Positions 48,774 to 57,690 of a stretch of DNA of 63,936 bases are shown here, one piece after another (position 1 is the first letter of the stretch; each line of letters begins with the position of its first letter). The stretch covers positions 1 to 63,936 of the forward strand of contig NZ_FNHP01000014.1 of assembly GCF_900103645.1 (NCBI RefSeq). Direction: 5' to 3'. The stretch comes from Oryzisolibacter propanilivorax. GTDB lineage: Bacteria > Pseudomonadota > Gammaproteobacteria > Burkholderiales > Burkholderiaceae_C. Both the position numbers and the translations under genes were made by a program. The notes under the pieces were generated by a model that saw only the letters and a list, made by a program, of their open reading frames with translations, searched no databases and was not told where the DNA came from.

Positions 48774-49637
48774 TCAGTGAGCGTCATGCGCTTGGCCGAG
48801 GTAGATCAGCGCCAGCATCATGAAAATGAAGGCTTGCAGGGTGATGATCAGGATGTGGAAGATCGCCCAGATGGAGCCCGCGATGATGTGCCCGACGGGC
48901 AGCAACACACCGGAGAGCGACATCGCCGCCGCACCGCCCATCAGGGCGATCAGGCAGAACACGAGCTCGCCAGCGTACATGTTGCCGAACAGTCGCATGC
49001 CGTGCGAGACCGTCTTGGCAACGTATTCGATGATCTGCATGGCGAAGTTCACCACGCCCAGGATGGCGGCGAACAACGGGTTCTTGCTGGTGCCGAACGG
49101 CGCCGTGAACAGCTCATGGATCCAGCCGCCCAGGCCCTTGATCTTGATGCTGTACCAGAAGCACAGCAGCAGCACGGCGCTGGACAGGCCCAGCGTGGTC
49201 GACAGGTCGGCCGTGGGCACGACGCGCAGGTAGGCATGGTGGTCGCCGGTGGCGCCCTGCCACAGCACGGGCAGCAGGTCCACGGGCAGCATGTCCATGG
49301 CGTTCATCAGGAAGATCCAGACGAACACGGTGAGCGCCAGAGGGGCGATGAACTTGCGGCTCTCGGCGTTGTGGATGTTGGCCTTGGCCTGGTTGTCCAC
49401 CATCTCGACCAGGATCTCGACCGCCGCCTGGAAGCGGCCGGGCACGCCCGAGGTCGCCTTGCTGGCGGCCGAGCGCAGCACCAGCAGCATCAGCACGCCG
49501 ATGACGATACCGACGACGATCGAGTCGATGTTGACCACGGAGAAGTCAACGATGAAACCCTGCTTGACGTTTTGCAGGTGCTGCAGGTGGTGAACGATGT
49601 ATTCACTTGCAGTCGGGGCATTCGCATCTGCGGCCAT
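48774..49637 (-). CDS. atpB: ATP synthase a subunit
   Basis: A 287-residue proton-channel subunit with at least five membrane helices. The conserved Arg-bearing stretch SHGMRLFGNMYAGELVF and the C-terminal FHILIITLQAFIFMMLALIYLGQAHD are present. ATG 49637 is preferred, with GAGGAAAAG upstream; the frame also opens at a TTG nine codons earlier. Confidence 0.97.
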   Translation of the reverse strand: MAADANAPTASEYIVHHLQHLQNVKQGFIVDFSVVNIDSIVVGIVIGVLMLLVLRSAASKATSGVPGRFQAAVEILVEMVDNQAKANIHNAESRKFIAPLALTVFVWIFLMNAMDMLPVDLLPVLWQGATGDHHAYLRVVPTADLSTTLGLSSAVLLLCFWYSIKIKGLGGWIHELFTAPFGTSKNPLFAAILGVVNFAMQIIEYVAKTVSHGMRLFGNMYAGELVFCLIALMGGAAAMSLSGVLLPVGHIIAGSIWAIFHILIITLQAFIFMMLALIYLGQAHDAH

Positions 49638-49660
49638 CGGGCTACTCTTTTCCTCAAATG

Positions 49661-50119
49661 TCAAACGGTTCGTCGGGCACCGGGGCGCGCCAGCAGCGCG
49701 ATCCAGTACGTCTTCATCACCACCACCATGCCGGCCAGCAGCGCCAGCCAGCTCAGGCCCGGCACCAGCCTAGGCGCCGCCGCCAGCATGGCGACGGCCA
49801 GAGCCATCTTGACCAGTTCCCAGCCCATCAGCGCCGACATCGCCGCCGCTGCCGTGGTGCGCCGGCGCCGCATGGCACGCGCCAGCAGCGCCGTGGGCAG
49901 CGCGATCGCCAGACCACCGTAGCCGGCCGACCAGCCCACGCGGGCCTCACCGGACACGCCCCAGGCCGCCAGCGCCACCAGCACGGTGGCCAGGGCTTGC
50001 AGCGCCACGATGCGCCAAGGCGAGAGCAGGGAATGACGCTGGCGCCACAGGGCAGCTTCCTCGGGGCTCAGGGCCTTGAAGTCTTCTTCCTGGCCCTCAG
50101 CTTCGGTCTGCAAGTGCAC
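49661..50119 (-). CDS. atpI: ATP synthase subunit I (AtpI)
   Basis: A 152-residue membrane protein with four hydrophobic segments (VALQALATVLVALAAWGV, YGGLAIALPTALLAR, LMGWELVKMALAVAMLAAAPRLV, LSWLALLAGMVVVMKTYWIALL) and a charged N-terminal 30 residues. AtpI assists c-ring assembly. Sequence is poorly conserved in the family but position at the head of the atp operon identifies it. The likely start is GTG at 50119. Confidence 0.88.
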   Translation of the reverse strand: MHLQTEAEGQEEDFKALSPEEAALWRQRHSLLSPWRIVALQALATVLVALAAWGVSGEARVGWSAGYGGLAIALPTALLARAMRRRRTTAAAAMSALMGWELVKMALAVAMLAAAPRLVPGLSWLALLAGMVVVMKTYWIALLARPGARRTV

Positions 50120-50178
50120 TGACTCCCATTTGCCGCACCTGTCCTACACGCCAGGCTGGAACTTTCACAAAGCCTCGC

Positions 50179-50209
50179 ATTATAAGTACAAACCCCCGAC
50201 CGCCTGCAA
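50179..50209 (-). promoter_or_regulatory. Candidate promoter of the ATP synthase operon
   Basis: On the minus strand TTGCAG (50204-50209), 19-base spacer, then a perfect TATAAT (50179-50184), 60 bases before the atpI GTG. Confidence 0.6.
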
Positions 50210-50278
50210 TGGGCTGGCCGGGTTTCGGGCTTGCATGTGCACATGCGTGTTGCGTGCCAACCCCAAAGGAACTAGGCC

Positions 50279-50575
50279 ATGGATACTACCCCCGCATCCG
50301 GCGGCGCCGATCCGCGCAAGGATTCGCTGATCGAATACCCCTCGCGCTTCCCCATCAAGGTCATGGGTGCCAAGCAGGAAGGCCTGGTCGATGCAGTCAT
50401 GGCGCTGGCGCGGCAGTTCGATCCGAACTTCGACGCGGCCACGGTGGAGCTGCGCGACAGCCGTGCCGGCAACTACCAGGGCGTCACCATCACCATCACC
50501 GCCACCAGCCGCGAGCAGCTGGACGAGCTGTACCGCGCGCTGACCAGCCACCCGCTGGTCAAGGTGGTGCTGTAG
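50279..50575 (+). CDS. ybeD: DUF493 family protein (YbeD)
   Basis: A 98-residue protein with the DUF493 signature ([63 protein letters not shown]), a ferredoxin-like ACT-type fold. It almost always lies beside lipB, and a role linked to lipoate metabolism is suspected but not established. AAAGGA lies 10 bases upstream of the ATG. First gene of ybeD-lipB-lipA; a 14-base perfect palindrome (GCATGTGCACATGC) sits at 50233-50246 in its leader. Confidence 0.94.
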   Translation: MDTTPASGGADPRKDSLIEYPSRFPIKVMGAKQEGLVDAVMALARQFDPNFDAATVELRDSRAGNYQGVTITITATSREQLDELYRALTSHPLVKVVL

Positions 50576-50582
50576 GCGCGCC

Positions 50583-51278
50583 ATGCTGCAGCTGCGCCAC
50601 CTCGGCCGGGCGGACTATGCCCAGACTTATGCCGCCATGCAGCAGCACACCGCTGGGCGCACGGCCGACACGCCCGATGCGCTGTGGGTCTGCGAGCACG
50701 ATCCGGTCTTCACCCAGGGCCTGGCGGGCCGCCCCGAGCATGTGCTGGCACCTGGAGCCATCCCCGTGGTGGCCACCAACCGCGGCGGCCAGGTGACCTA
50801 CCACGGGCCTGGCCAGGTCGTGGCCTACCCGCTGGTGGACCTGCAGCGCGCCGGCTACTACATCAAGGAATACGTCTTTCGCATCGAGGAGGCGGTGATC
50901 CGCACCCTGGCGCATTTCGGCGTGACCGGGCACCGCGTGGCGGGCGCGCCGGGCATCTATGTGCGGCTGGACGATCCGTTCAGCCACGCCATGCTGGCCC
51001 AGCGCCCGCAGCTGCGCGCGCCGGGCGACGCGCCGCCGCTGCCCGACTTCATTGGCCTGGGCAAGATCGCCGCGCTGGGGCTGAAGGTCTCGCGCCACTG
51101 CACCTACCACGGGGTGGCGCTGAACGTCAGCATGGATTTGGAACCTTTTGGGCGCATCAATCCTTGTGGTTATGCAGGGTTGCAAACCGTCGATCTTTCT
51201 ACAATCGGCGTCCACGCCTCTTGGGACGAGGCCGCGGCGGTGCTCGGTGAGCAACTGGCACGGCGACTGGCTCCCTGA
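50583..51278 (+). CDS. lipB: Octanoyltransferase
   Basis: A 231-residue enzyme that moves octanoate from acyl-carrier protein to lipoyl domains. Motifs: [34 protein letters not shown], and catalytic Cys/Lys region [30 protein letters not shown]. About 25 extra residues between GIYV and GKIAALG ([16 protein letters not shown]...) look like an insertion common in Burkholderiales. Starts 7 bases after ybeD. Confidence 0.97.
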   Translation: MLQLRHLGRADYAQTYAAMQQHTAGRTADTPDALWVCEHDPVFTQGLAGRPEHVLAPGAIPVVATNRGGQVTYHGPGQVVAYPLVDLQRAGYYIKEYVFRIEEAVIRTLAHFGVTGHRVAGAPGIYVRLDDPFSHAMLAQRPQLRAPGDAPPLPDFIGLGKIAALGLKVSRHCTYHGVALNVSMDLEPFGRINPCGYAGLQTVDLSTIGVHASWDEAAAVLGEQLARRLAP

Positions 51279-51313
51279 GTTCTGTCCGCCCTTTTTTGCC
51301 CGAGTCCCCTGCC

Positions 51314-52312
51314 ATGAGCACATCCGAAGTCGTCCGCGAGGCGCAACCCGCCGAGGCCTACAACCCGCTGGCCAAGCAAAAGGCCGGCGCCAAGCTGGCG
51401 CGCATCCCCGTCAAGGTCGAGCAGGCCGAGGTGTTGAAGAAGCCCGAATGGATCCGCGTCAAGGCCGGTAGCCCGAGCACGCGCTTCTACGAGATCAAGA
51501 GCATTCTGCGCGAGCACAAGCTGCACACGGTGTGCGAGGAAGCTTCCTGCCCGAACATTGGCGAGTGCTTCGGCAACGGCACGGCGACCTTCATGATCAT
51601 GGGCGACAAGTGCACGCGCCGCTGCCCGTTCTGCGACGTGGGCCACGGCCGCCCGGACCCGCTGGACCAGGACGAGCCGTTGAACCTGGCGCGCACCATC
51701 GCCGCGCTGCGCCTGAAGTACGTGGTCATCACCAGCGTCGACCGCGACGACCTGCGCGACGGCGGCGCCGGCCACTTCGTCGAGTGCATCCGCCAGATAC
51801 GCGCGCACTCGCCGGCCACGCGCATCGAGATCCTGACGCCCGACTTCCGCGGCCGCGACGACCGTGCGCTGGAGATACTCAAGGCAGCGCCGCCGGACGT
51901 GATGAACCACAACCTGGAGACCGCGCCCCGCCTGTACAAGCAGGCACGCCCCGGCTCGGACTACCAGTTCAGCCTGAACCTGCTGAAGAAGTTCAAGGAA
52001 CTGCATCCCGAAGTGCCGACCAAGAGCGGCCTGATGGTCGGCCTGGGCGAGACTGACGAGGAAATCCTGGAGGTCATGCGCGACATGCGCGCGCACGGCA
52101 TCGACATGCTGACCATCGGCCAGTACCTGTCGCCGTCCAACTCGCACCTGCCGGTGCGCCGCTACGTGCACCCGGACACCTTCAAGAGGTTCGAGCGCGA
52201 GGCCTATGCCATGGGTTTTTCGCACGCTGCCGTGGGTGCCATGGTGCGCTCCAGCTACCACGCCGACCAGCAGGCGCACGCCGCCGGGGTTGGCGCCGGA
52301 GACGCGGCGTAG
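51314..52312 (+). CDS. lipA: Lipoyl synthase
   Basis: A 332-residue radical-SAM enzyme that inserts two sulfurs into octanoylated domains. The auxiliary cluster motif is [12 protein letters not shown]; the radical-SAM cluster is CTRRCPFC; the C-terminal [10 protein letters not shown] carries the Ser ligand of the auxiliary cluster. Starts 35 bases after lipB, ATG 51314. Confidence 0.98.
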   Translation: MSTSEVVREAQPAEAYNPLAKQKAGAKLARIPVKVEQAEVLKKPEWIRVKAGSPSTRFYEIKSILREHKLHTVCEEASCPNIGECFGNGTATFMIMGDKCTRRCPFCDVGHGRPDPLDQDEPLNLARTIAALRLKYVVITSVDRDDLRDGGAGHFVECIRQIRAHSPATRIEILTPDFRGRDDRALEILKAAPPDVMNHNLETAPRLYKQARPGSDYQFSLNLLKKFKELHPEVPTKSGLMVGLGETDEEILEVMRDMRAHGIDMLTIGQYLSPSNSHLPVRRYVHPDTFKRFEREAYAMGFSHAAVGAMVRSSYHADQQAHAAGVGAGDAA

Positions 52313-52340
52313 ACGCCTCTCAGGCCCTGTTTTTTGAAAG

Positions 52341-52398
52341 AAAACAGCCTCCAGCCCTTATTTTTAAAGGGCTTGATGCTATTGTAGTAATAGCAATC
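52341..52398 (-). repeat. Dispersed A/T-rich element, full-length copy after lipA
   Basis: Read on the minus strand: GCTATTACTACAATAGC, an AGCCCTTT...AAGGGCT hairpin, then GGAGGCTGTTTTC. Lies between convergent lipA and ptsI. Confidence 0.82.
52353..52373. terminator. Bidirectional hairpin between lipA and ptsI
   Basis: AGCCCTT (52353-52359) and AAGGGCT (52367-52373) with an A/T loop, inside the repeat. The flanking A- and T-runs are imperfect, so strength is uncertain. Confidence 0.6.
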
Positions 52399-54136
52399 AG
52401 GCGAGGGGCGCACCCAGCAGCAGCGCTGGCTCCTCGGCCGCCAGCACCTGCGCCGACCAGCCGGCCAGCTTGCGCGTGTCGGCGCGCAGCACCTCCTGCT
52501 TGACGGTCAGCACCTGCGCCGGGTGCATGGAAAAGCTGCGCAGGCCCAGGCCCAGCAGCAGCCGGGTCATGGCCGCGTCGCCAGCCATCTCGCCGCACAC
52601 GCACACCGTCTTGCCGGCGCGCGCGCCGGCGGCGATCACGTCGGCCACCAGGCGCAGCACCGCCGGGTGCAGCGGGTCGTACAGCGGCGCCACGGCCTCG
52701 TCGGCACGGTCGATGGCCAGCGCGTACTGGATCAGGTCGTTGGTGCCGATCGACAGGAAGTCGAAGTGCGCCAGGAACTGCTGCACCATCAGCGCCGCCG
52801 CCGGCACTTCGATCATCGCCCCCAGCTGCACCGGGCCATAGGCCAGGCCACGCGCGTCCAGCTCGGCGCGCGCCAGCTGCACCTGCGCCAGCGTCTGGCG
52901 GATCTCCGACAGGTGCGCCAGCATCGGGAACAGCAGCCGCACCTGGCCATGCGCCGCCGCGCGCAGGATGGCGCGCAGCTGGGTGCGGAACATGGCCGGG
53001 TCGGCCAGGCTCCAGCGGATGGCGCGCAGGCCCAGCGCCGGGTTCAGCGAGCTGTCGCGGTGGCTTTTGTCCAGCGGCTTGTCGGCGCCCACGTCGACGG
53101 TGCGGATGGTCACCGGCAGGCCGCGCATGCCCTCCACCGCCTCGCGGTAGGCCTGGTACTGCGCCTCCTCGCCGGGCAGGCGCCCGCCGCGGTCCATGAA
53201 CAGGAATTCGGTGCGGAACAATCCGACCCCGACCACGCCGGCCTTCAGCGCGGCAGCGGCGTCCTGCGGCTGCTCGATGTTGGCCAGCAGCTCCACCGGC
53301 TGGCCGTCCAGCGTCACCGAGTGCGTGTGCTGCAGCCGCTGCAGGCGCTCGCGCTCCAGGTCGATCTCGCGCTGGCGGAAGCGGTATTCGTCCAGCACCA
53401 TCGGCGAGGGGTCGACGATGACCACGCCGGCATCGCCGTCGATGATGACCCAGTCGTCCTGGCGCACCAGCTGGCTGACGCCACGCGCGCCGACCACCGC
53501 CGGAATGTCCATGCTGCGCGCGACGATGGCGGTGTGGCTGGTCTTGCCGCCCACGCCGGTGACGAAACCGGTGAACACGCTCTGCTTGAACTGCAGCATG
53601 TCGGCCGGCGACAGGTCATGCGCCACCAGTACCAGCGGCGTGGTCTGCTGGCCAGCGCCGGCCGCCAGCCGCGGCGGGCAGACGACGGCATCCGGCGCGC
53701 CGCGCATGTGCCGCAGCAGGCGCTCGACGACCTGCTCCAGGTCGGCCTTGCGCTCGCGCAGGTAGTCGTCCTCCATCTCGTCGAACTGGCGGCTGAACAG
53801 CTCCAGCTGCGTGGTCAGCGCCCATTCGGCGTTGTACAGCCGCTCGGTGATCCACTGGCGCACGCCGCCGATCAGCGTCTCGTCCTGCAGCAGTAGGATG
53901 TGCACGTCCAGCAGCGCCGCGAGCTCCTGCGGCACGTCGGGCGGCATCTGCGCCTGCAGGCGCTGCAGCTCCTGCGTGACCGCATCACGCGCGCGCCGCG
54001 CCCGGGCCAGCTCGGCCTCGACCTGTTCGGACTCGATGAAGTAATGCACCACCTCCATGCGGCTGGCGGCAGCCAGCACCGCGCGGCCGATGGCAATGCC
54101 GCGGGCGACGGCCAGACCATGGATGGAAAACGTCAT
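52397..54136 (-). CDS. ptsI: Phosphoenolpyruvate-protein phosphotransferase (enzyme I)
   Basis: A 579-residue EI. The phosphorylated His201 lies in GGKTSHTAIVARS; the PEP-binding domain has GVGLFRTEFLFMDR, LGLRAIRWSLADPAMFRTQLRAILRAA, IGTNDLIQYALAIDRAD and VCVCGEMAGDAA with the catalytic Cys. It passes phosphate from PEP to HPr. It is downstream of ptsH and an EIIA gene, with no EIIB or EIIC gene nearby, so the chain looks regulatory rather than for sugar import. Confidence 0.97.
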   Translation of the reverse strand: MTFSIHGLAVARGIAIGRAVLAAASRMEVVHYFIESEQVEAELARARRARDAVTQELQRLQAQMPPDVPQELAALLDVHILLLQDETLIGGVRQWITERLYNAEWALTTQLELFSRQFDEMEDDYLRERKADLEQVVERLLRHMRGAPDAVVCPPRLAAGAGQQTTPLVLVAHDLSPADMLQFKQSVFTGFVTGVGGKTSHTAIVARSMDIPAVVGARGVSQLVRQDDWVIIDGDAGVVIVDPSPMVLDEYRFRQREIDLERERLQRLQHTHSVTLDGQPVELLANIEQPQDAAAALKAGVVGVGLFRTEFLFMDRGGRLPGEEAQYQAYREAVEGMRGLPVTIRTVDVGADKPLDKSHRDSSLNPALGLRAIRWSLADPAMFRTQLRAILRAAAHGQVRLLFPMLAHLSEIRQTLAQVQLARAELDARGLAYGPVQLGAMIEVPAAALMVQQFLAHFDFLSIGTNDLIQYALAIDRADEAVAPLYDPLHPAVLRLVADVIAAGARAGKTVCVCGEMAGDAAMTRLLLGLGLRSFSMHPAQVLTVKQEVLRADTRKLAGWSAQVLAAEEPALLLGAPLA

Positions 54137-54170
54137 GCGCTGCTGCCTTTGCTGCGTGCCTGCGGGGCGC

Positions 54171-54440
54171 TCACTCGCCTTCGCCGAACTTGTCCTCGAT
54201 CAGCGCCACCAGCGCCTGCATGGCCTCGCGCTCGTGCTCGCCGTCGGTCTCCAGCTCCACCCGCGCGCCCAGGCCCGCGGCCAGCATCATCACGCCCATG
54301 ATGCTCTTGGCGTTCACCCGGCGCTCGCCGCGGCTGATGAACACGTCGCAGGCGAAGCTGCCGGCCAGTTTGGTCAGCTTGGCCGACGCGCGCGCGTGCA
54401 GGCCCAGCTTGTTGGAGATGGTGAGGGTCTGTCGGATCAT
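54171..54440 (-). CDS. ptsH: Phosphocarrier protein HPr
   Basis: An 89-residue HPr: phosphorylated His15 in GLHARASAKL, and Ser46 in NAKSIMGVMML, the position used for HPr-kinase control. Accepts phosphate from enzyme I and gives it to the EIIA encoded just upstream (29-base gap). ATG 54440 fits the family start MIRQTLTISNKLGLHAR. Confidence 0.97.
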   Translation of the reverse strand: MIRQTLTISNKLGLHARASAKLTKLAGSFACDVFISRGERRVNAKSIMGVMMLAAGLGARVELETDGEHEREAMQALVALIEDKFGEGE

Positions 54441-54469
54441 GGCAAGGCAGGGGAAAGGGGAGCGCGGTG

Positions 54470-54880
54470 TCAGGCCTGCTGCGGCACGGCGGCCGGCGCG
54501 GCCACTGGCACCACGCCCTGCGCGCCGCCGGCCAGCGCGCGCGCGGCCAGCACCTCCAGCGGCTCGGCGCGGTAGGTCAGCGCGCGCAGCAGCATCGGCA
54601 GGTTGACGCCGGCGACCAGGCGCGAATGCACGCCATCGACCAGGCGCTGCGCGACATTGGACGGCGTGGCGCCGGCCAGGTCGGTCAGCACCAGCAGCGG
54701 CGCGCTGCCCTGGGTGAAGCTCAGCGCCCGCGCGGCCAGCAGCGTGGCCTCGGGCGGCTCGTCGGGCGGCACGTCCAGGGCCTGCACGTCGGCCGCGCAG
54801 TCGGGGAACACATGCAGGGCGCATTCGCGCAGGGCATGGGCGAGCGGCTCGTGGGCGATGATGAGTAGGCGCGTGTTCAT
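54470..54880 (-). CDS. PTS mannose-family EIIA component
   Basis: A 136-residue EIIA-Man-type protein. The phosphorylated His10 lies in LLIIAHEPLAHAL; PLLVLTDLAGATPSNVAQRL matches the family's second conserved block. Single-domain EIIA-Man next to HPr and EI without permease partners is typical of Betaproteobacteria, where it is thought to be a signalling end point. ATG 54880 starts the conserved strand. Confidence 0.93.
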   Translation of the reverse strand: MNTRLLIIAHEPLAHALRECALHVFPDCAADVQALDVPPDEPPEATLLAARALSFTQGSAPLLVLTDLAGATPSNVAQRLVDGVHSRLVAGVNLPMLLRALTYRAEPLEVLAARALAGGAQGVVPVAAPAAVPQQA

Positions 54881-55058
54881 GGCTGGGCCAGCATTATCGC
54901 AACGCCCCGGCGCCGGGCCGCTGCGCCGGCCACGAGCCCCCGCCCACCGCAGAACTTTGCCGGCACGCGGCAATCCCACCAGTGGCGGCAGTGGCACGGG
55001 GCCCTGCGGCACAATCGCGGCCGGCCACCAGGGCCGCACAGCTTCTCAGGGCAATGTC

Positions 55059-55562
55059 ATGCAAATCAGGAACTGGCTGATCGCCGGCGCGCTGGCCGTC
55101 TGCGCCGCCATCGGCACCGCGGTGGTGCTGCAGTCCAACGTGCGCGCCGCGCCGCAATCGACCTTCGTGCTGCTGGACGGCAGCCAGCAGACCACGCAGG
55201 ACTTGCGCGGCAAGGTCGCGCTGGTGAACTTCTGGGCCACCAGCTGCACCACCTGCGTGGCCGAAATGCCGGAGATCGTCGCCACCCACGACAAGTACCG
55301 CGCGCGCGGTTTCGAGACGCTGGCCGTGGCCATGAGCTATGACCCACCCAGCTACGTGGTGAACTTCGCCGAATCACGCAAGCTGCCGTTCAAGGTGGCC
55401 ATCGACAACACCGGCGCCGTGGCGCGCGCCTGGGGCGACGTGAAGCTGACCCCGACCACCTACATCGTGAACAAGCGCGGCGAGATCGTGAAGACCTACA
55501 TCGGCGCGCCGGACTTCACCGAGCTGCACCAGCTGATCGAGCGCCTGCTAGCCGAGGCCTGA
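55059..55562 (+). CDS. TlpA/ResA-like periplasmic thioredoxin
   Basis: A 167-residue thioredoxin-fold protein with an N-terminal membrane anchor or signal (WLIAGALAVCAAIGTAVVL) and the AhpC/TSA-Redoxin core LRGKVALVNFWATSCTTCVAEMP. The redox pair is Cys63-Thr-Thr-Cys66 rather than CPxC, and the cis-Pro loop is LTPTTYIVNKRGEI. Probably a periplasmic reductant, perhaps for cytochrome c or disulfide repair. ATG 55059 is taken; an ATG 7 bases earlier is out of frame. Confidence 0.9.
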   Translation: MQIRNWLIAGALAVCAAIGTAVVLQSNVRAAPQSTFVLLDGSQQTTQDLRGKVALVNFWATSCTTCVAEMPEIVATHDKYRARGFETLAVAMSYDPPSYVVNFAESRKLPFKVAIDNTGAVARAWGDVKLTPTTYIVNKRGEIVKTYIGAPDFTELHQLIERLLAEA

Positions 55563-55596
55563 AGCGTCCGCGCATCGCCTCGCGTACCTTCCGCAA

Positions 55597-55632
55597 AAAG
55601 GCCGGTTTTCCTTGATGGGAAAACCGGCCTTT
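55597..55632. terminator. Strong bidirectional terminator
   Basis: A perfect 15-pair inverted repeat AAAGGCCGGTTTTCC / GGAAAACCGGCCTTT with a 6-base loop between two convergent genes; T-rich on both sides. Confidence 0.92.
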
Positions 55633-55653
55633 GCCGTTGTGGACCAAGGGCCT

Positions 55654-55673
55654 GCAGCTATCGAAACCGCAGC
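55654..55673 (+). repeat. Possible half-copy of the dispersed element
   Basis: GCAGCTATCGAAACCGCAGC resembles the left half of the element, between the terminator and the cytochrome c' gene. Confidence 0.4.
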
Positions 55674-55680
55674 ACGCCAC

Positions 55681-56133
55681 TTACCGGTTGCGGAAGCTGT
55701 CGTGGCAGGCCTTGCAGCTGTTGGCGGTGGGACCGAAGGCGGCCTTGATCTGGTCCAGGTTGCCGGTGCGAGCAGCGGCCAGCAGCTTGGGGGTCTCGGC
55801 CTGGAGCTTCTGCGCATGCTCCTCGAACTTGGCGTGATCGCTCCACACCTCGGGCTTGGCCTTGGTGGGCACGCCCTGGTCGGTGCCGGGGCCGAAGCCG
55901 GCCCAGGGCAGCGCCGCCAGCGCGGCGACGACCTCGGCATCGGCCTGCGCGGCCTTGGCATCGAACGGCGCCTTGCCATTGACCATGGCACCGATGTGCC
56001 CGAAGTGGTGCCCCATGACCCGCAGCGCGCCCTGGCGATATTTGATGGCGTCCTCGGGCTTGGCGAACTGGGCGGTGGCGGGCAGTGCCAGCGCACCGGC
56101 GGTCAGGGCAAGGGCAAGGGCTTTGAAGTGCAT
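55681..56133 (-). CDS. Cytochrome c' (class II c-type cytochrome)
   Basis: A 150-residue periplasmic cytochrome. Signal peptide ends ATAQ near residue 22; the heme motif Cys140-Lys-Ala-Cys143-His144 is at the extreme C-terminus, as in class II four-helix cytochromes c'. These bind NO or CO, and protect against nitrosative stress or carry electrons. The divergent neighbour encodes a cytochrome b561, a very common pairing. ATG 56133 yields a proper signal peptide. Confidence 0.94.
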   Translation of the reverse strand: MHFKALALALTAGALALPATAQFAKPEDAIKYRQGALRVMGHHFGHIGAMVNGKAPFDAKAAQADAEVVAALAALPWAGFGPGTDQGVPTKAKPEVWSDHAKFEEHAQKLQAETPKLLAAARTGNLDQIKAAFGPTANSCKACHDSFRNR

Positions 56134-56310
56134 GGTGGGGCCTGTGGGTGGGGTGAGGGAACGGGCCGTGCGGCCCGGCGGGCGTGCAGTATGGCGTGCA
56201 GGCCGCCGCGCAGCGCGGGCAAGCACCCGGCTTTTGCTCGGGTTTGCGCGGCCCTGGGCACAATCGCGCCGCAACCGTAGTCCCCGTTTTCCTTTCCCTC
56301 CCTCAGCACC

Positions 56311-56988
56311 ATGCAGCACACCGTCCGCATCTGGGATCTGCCCACCCGCCTGTTCCACTGGACCCTGGCTGCCGCCTTCGTGGCGCTGGTGGCAAGCGCC
56401 AAGCTGGGCGGCGCGGCGCTGGTCTGGCACGAGCGGCTGGGCTATCTGATGCTGGCGCTGCTGGCCTTCCGCCTGGCCTGGGGGCTGGTGGGCGGGCGCT
56501 GGTCGCGCTTCACCAGCTTCGTGTATTCACCGGCGCGGCTGCTGCGCTATGTGCGCGGCCAGGGCCAGGAGCACGTGGACGATGTCGGCCACTCGCCGCT
56601 GGGCGCGCTGTCGGTGTTCGGGCTGCTGGCGGCGCTGATCCTGCAGGTGGCCAGCGGCCTGGCCAGCGATGACGAGATTTCCTTCACCGGCCCGCTGGTG
56701 CGCTTTCTCTCCGGGGACTGGGTGGAGCGCGCCACCTGGTACCACGCCGACATCGGGCAATACCTGCTGCTGGCGCTGGTCGCGCTGCACTTGCTGGCAA
56801 TCGCCTTCTATGCGCTGGTGCGCCGGCGCCGCATCCTGCGTCCCATGCTGAGCGGCGACAAGCAGCTGCCGCGGCCTGTGCCGGCCTCGCGCGACGATGC
56901 CCGCACGCGGCTGCTGGCGCTGGTGCTGGCAGGGCTGGCCGGGCTGCTGGCCTGGTGGGTGTCGCGGCTGGACGCGGGCGGGCTCTGA
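56311..56988 (+). CDS. Cytochrome b561-type membrane protein
   Basis: A 225-residue di-heme b-type cytochrome with four to five membrane helices. TRLFHWTLAAAFVALVAS carries the first heme His; WHERLGYLMLALLAFRLAWGLVG the second; HADIGQYLLLALVALHLLAIAFYALV supplies further His. Probably a quinol-side electron donor to periplasmic c-type cytochromes such as the divergent cytochrome c'. Confidence 0.93.
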   Translation: MQHTVRIWDLPTRLFHWTLAAAFVALVASAKLGGAALVWHERLGYLMLALLAFRLAWGLVGGRWSRFTSFVYSPARLLRYVRGQGQEHVDDVGHSPLGALSVFGLLAALILQVASGLASDDEISFTGPLVRFLSGDWVERATWYHADIGQYLLLALVALHLLAIAFYALVRRRRILRPMLSGDKQLPRPVPASRDDARTRLLALVLAGLAGLLAWWVSRLDAGGL

Positions 56989-57022
56989 TGCCCGGCCGCG
57001 CGTGCTCGCTACACTGACGCTG

Positions 57023-57550
57023 ATGACACCCGCCGCAGAGCAAGCGCCGCCGCCCGGGGAGCGGCCGCCCGAGGTCACCCTGCTCCACCCCAGCGCCGCG
57101 CACGAGATGCCCGCCGTGCGCGAACTCTTCGAGGAATACGCCGCCAGCCTGGACGTGGACCTGTCGTTCCAGGGCTTTGACCAGGAACTGGCCGGACTGC
57201 CGGGCGAATACGTGGCGCCACGCGGCCACCTGCTGCTGGCGCTGGTGGATGGCGCGCTGGCCGGCTGTTGCGCGCTGCGCCCGCTGGACAACGCCGACTA
57301 CGCCAACGCCGCCGAGATGAAGCGCCTGTACGTGCGCCGCGCGTTTCGCGGCTTCGGCCTGGGCCGGCAGCTGGCCGAGGCGACGCTGGACGCTGCGCGC
57401 CGCGCCGGCTATGCCTGCGTGCTGCTGGACACGCTGGACGGCATGGAGTCGGCCCGGGCGCTGTACACCGAACTGGGCTTCGAGGAGATCCCGCCCTACT
57501 ACCACAACCCGGTGGCGGGGGCGCACTACCTGAAAGCCGACATCGACTGA
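57023..57550 (+). CDS. GNAT family N-acetyltransferase
   Basis: A 175-residue acetyltransferase with the acetyl-CoA motif RRAFRGFGLGRQLAEATLDAARRAGYACVLLDTLDGMESARALYTELGF. The N-terminal 20 residues are Pro/Glu-rich. Substrate unknown. ATG 57023 is 34 bases after the cytochrome gene, so it may be co-transcribed. Confidence 0.92.
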   Translation: MTPAAEQAPPPGERPPEVTLLHPSAAHEMPAVRELFEEYAASLDVDLSFQGFDQELAGLPGEYVAPRGHLLLALVDGALAGCCALRPLDNADYANAAEMKRLYVRRAFRGFGLGRQLAEATLDAARRAGYACVLLDTLDGMESARALYTELGFEEIPPYYHNPVAGAHYLKADID

Positions 57551-57559
57551 TATTTCAGT

Positions 57560-57609
57560 CATTTTGGCCTCCAGCCCATATATAACAAGGGCTTTCAGCT
57601 ATCAAAAAA
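57560..57609 (-). repeat. Dispersed A/T-rich element, full-length copy after the GNAT gene
   Basis: On the minus strand TTTTTTGATAGCTGAAAG, then AGCCCTTGTTATATATGGGC, then TGGAGGCCAAAATGA. The hairpin is intact. Confidence 0.82.
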
Positions 57610-57642
57610 GAAACGCCGCACAGCCTTTGGGGCGGTGCGGCG
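57599..57642 (-). terminator. Intrinsic terminator of the peroxiredoxin gene
   Basis: On the minus strand an 8-pair CGCCGCAC/GTGCGGCG hairpin is followed by TTTCTTTTTTGA, partly supplied by the adjoining repeat. Confidence 0.82.
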
Positions 57643-57690
57643 CGGCGTCTCACGCACGGCGCCGGCAGGGCGCCGCGGCAGTGGCCTGGA

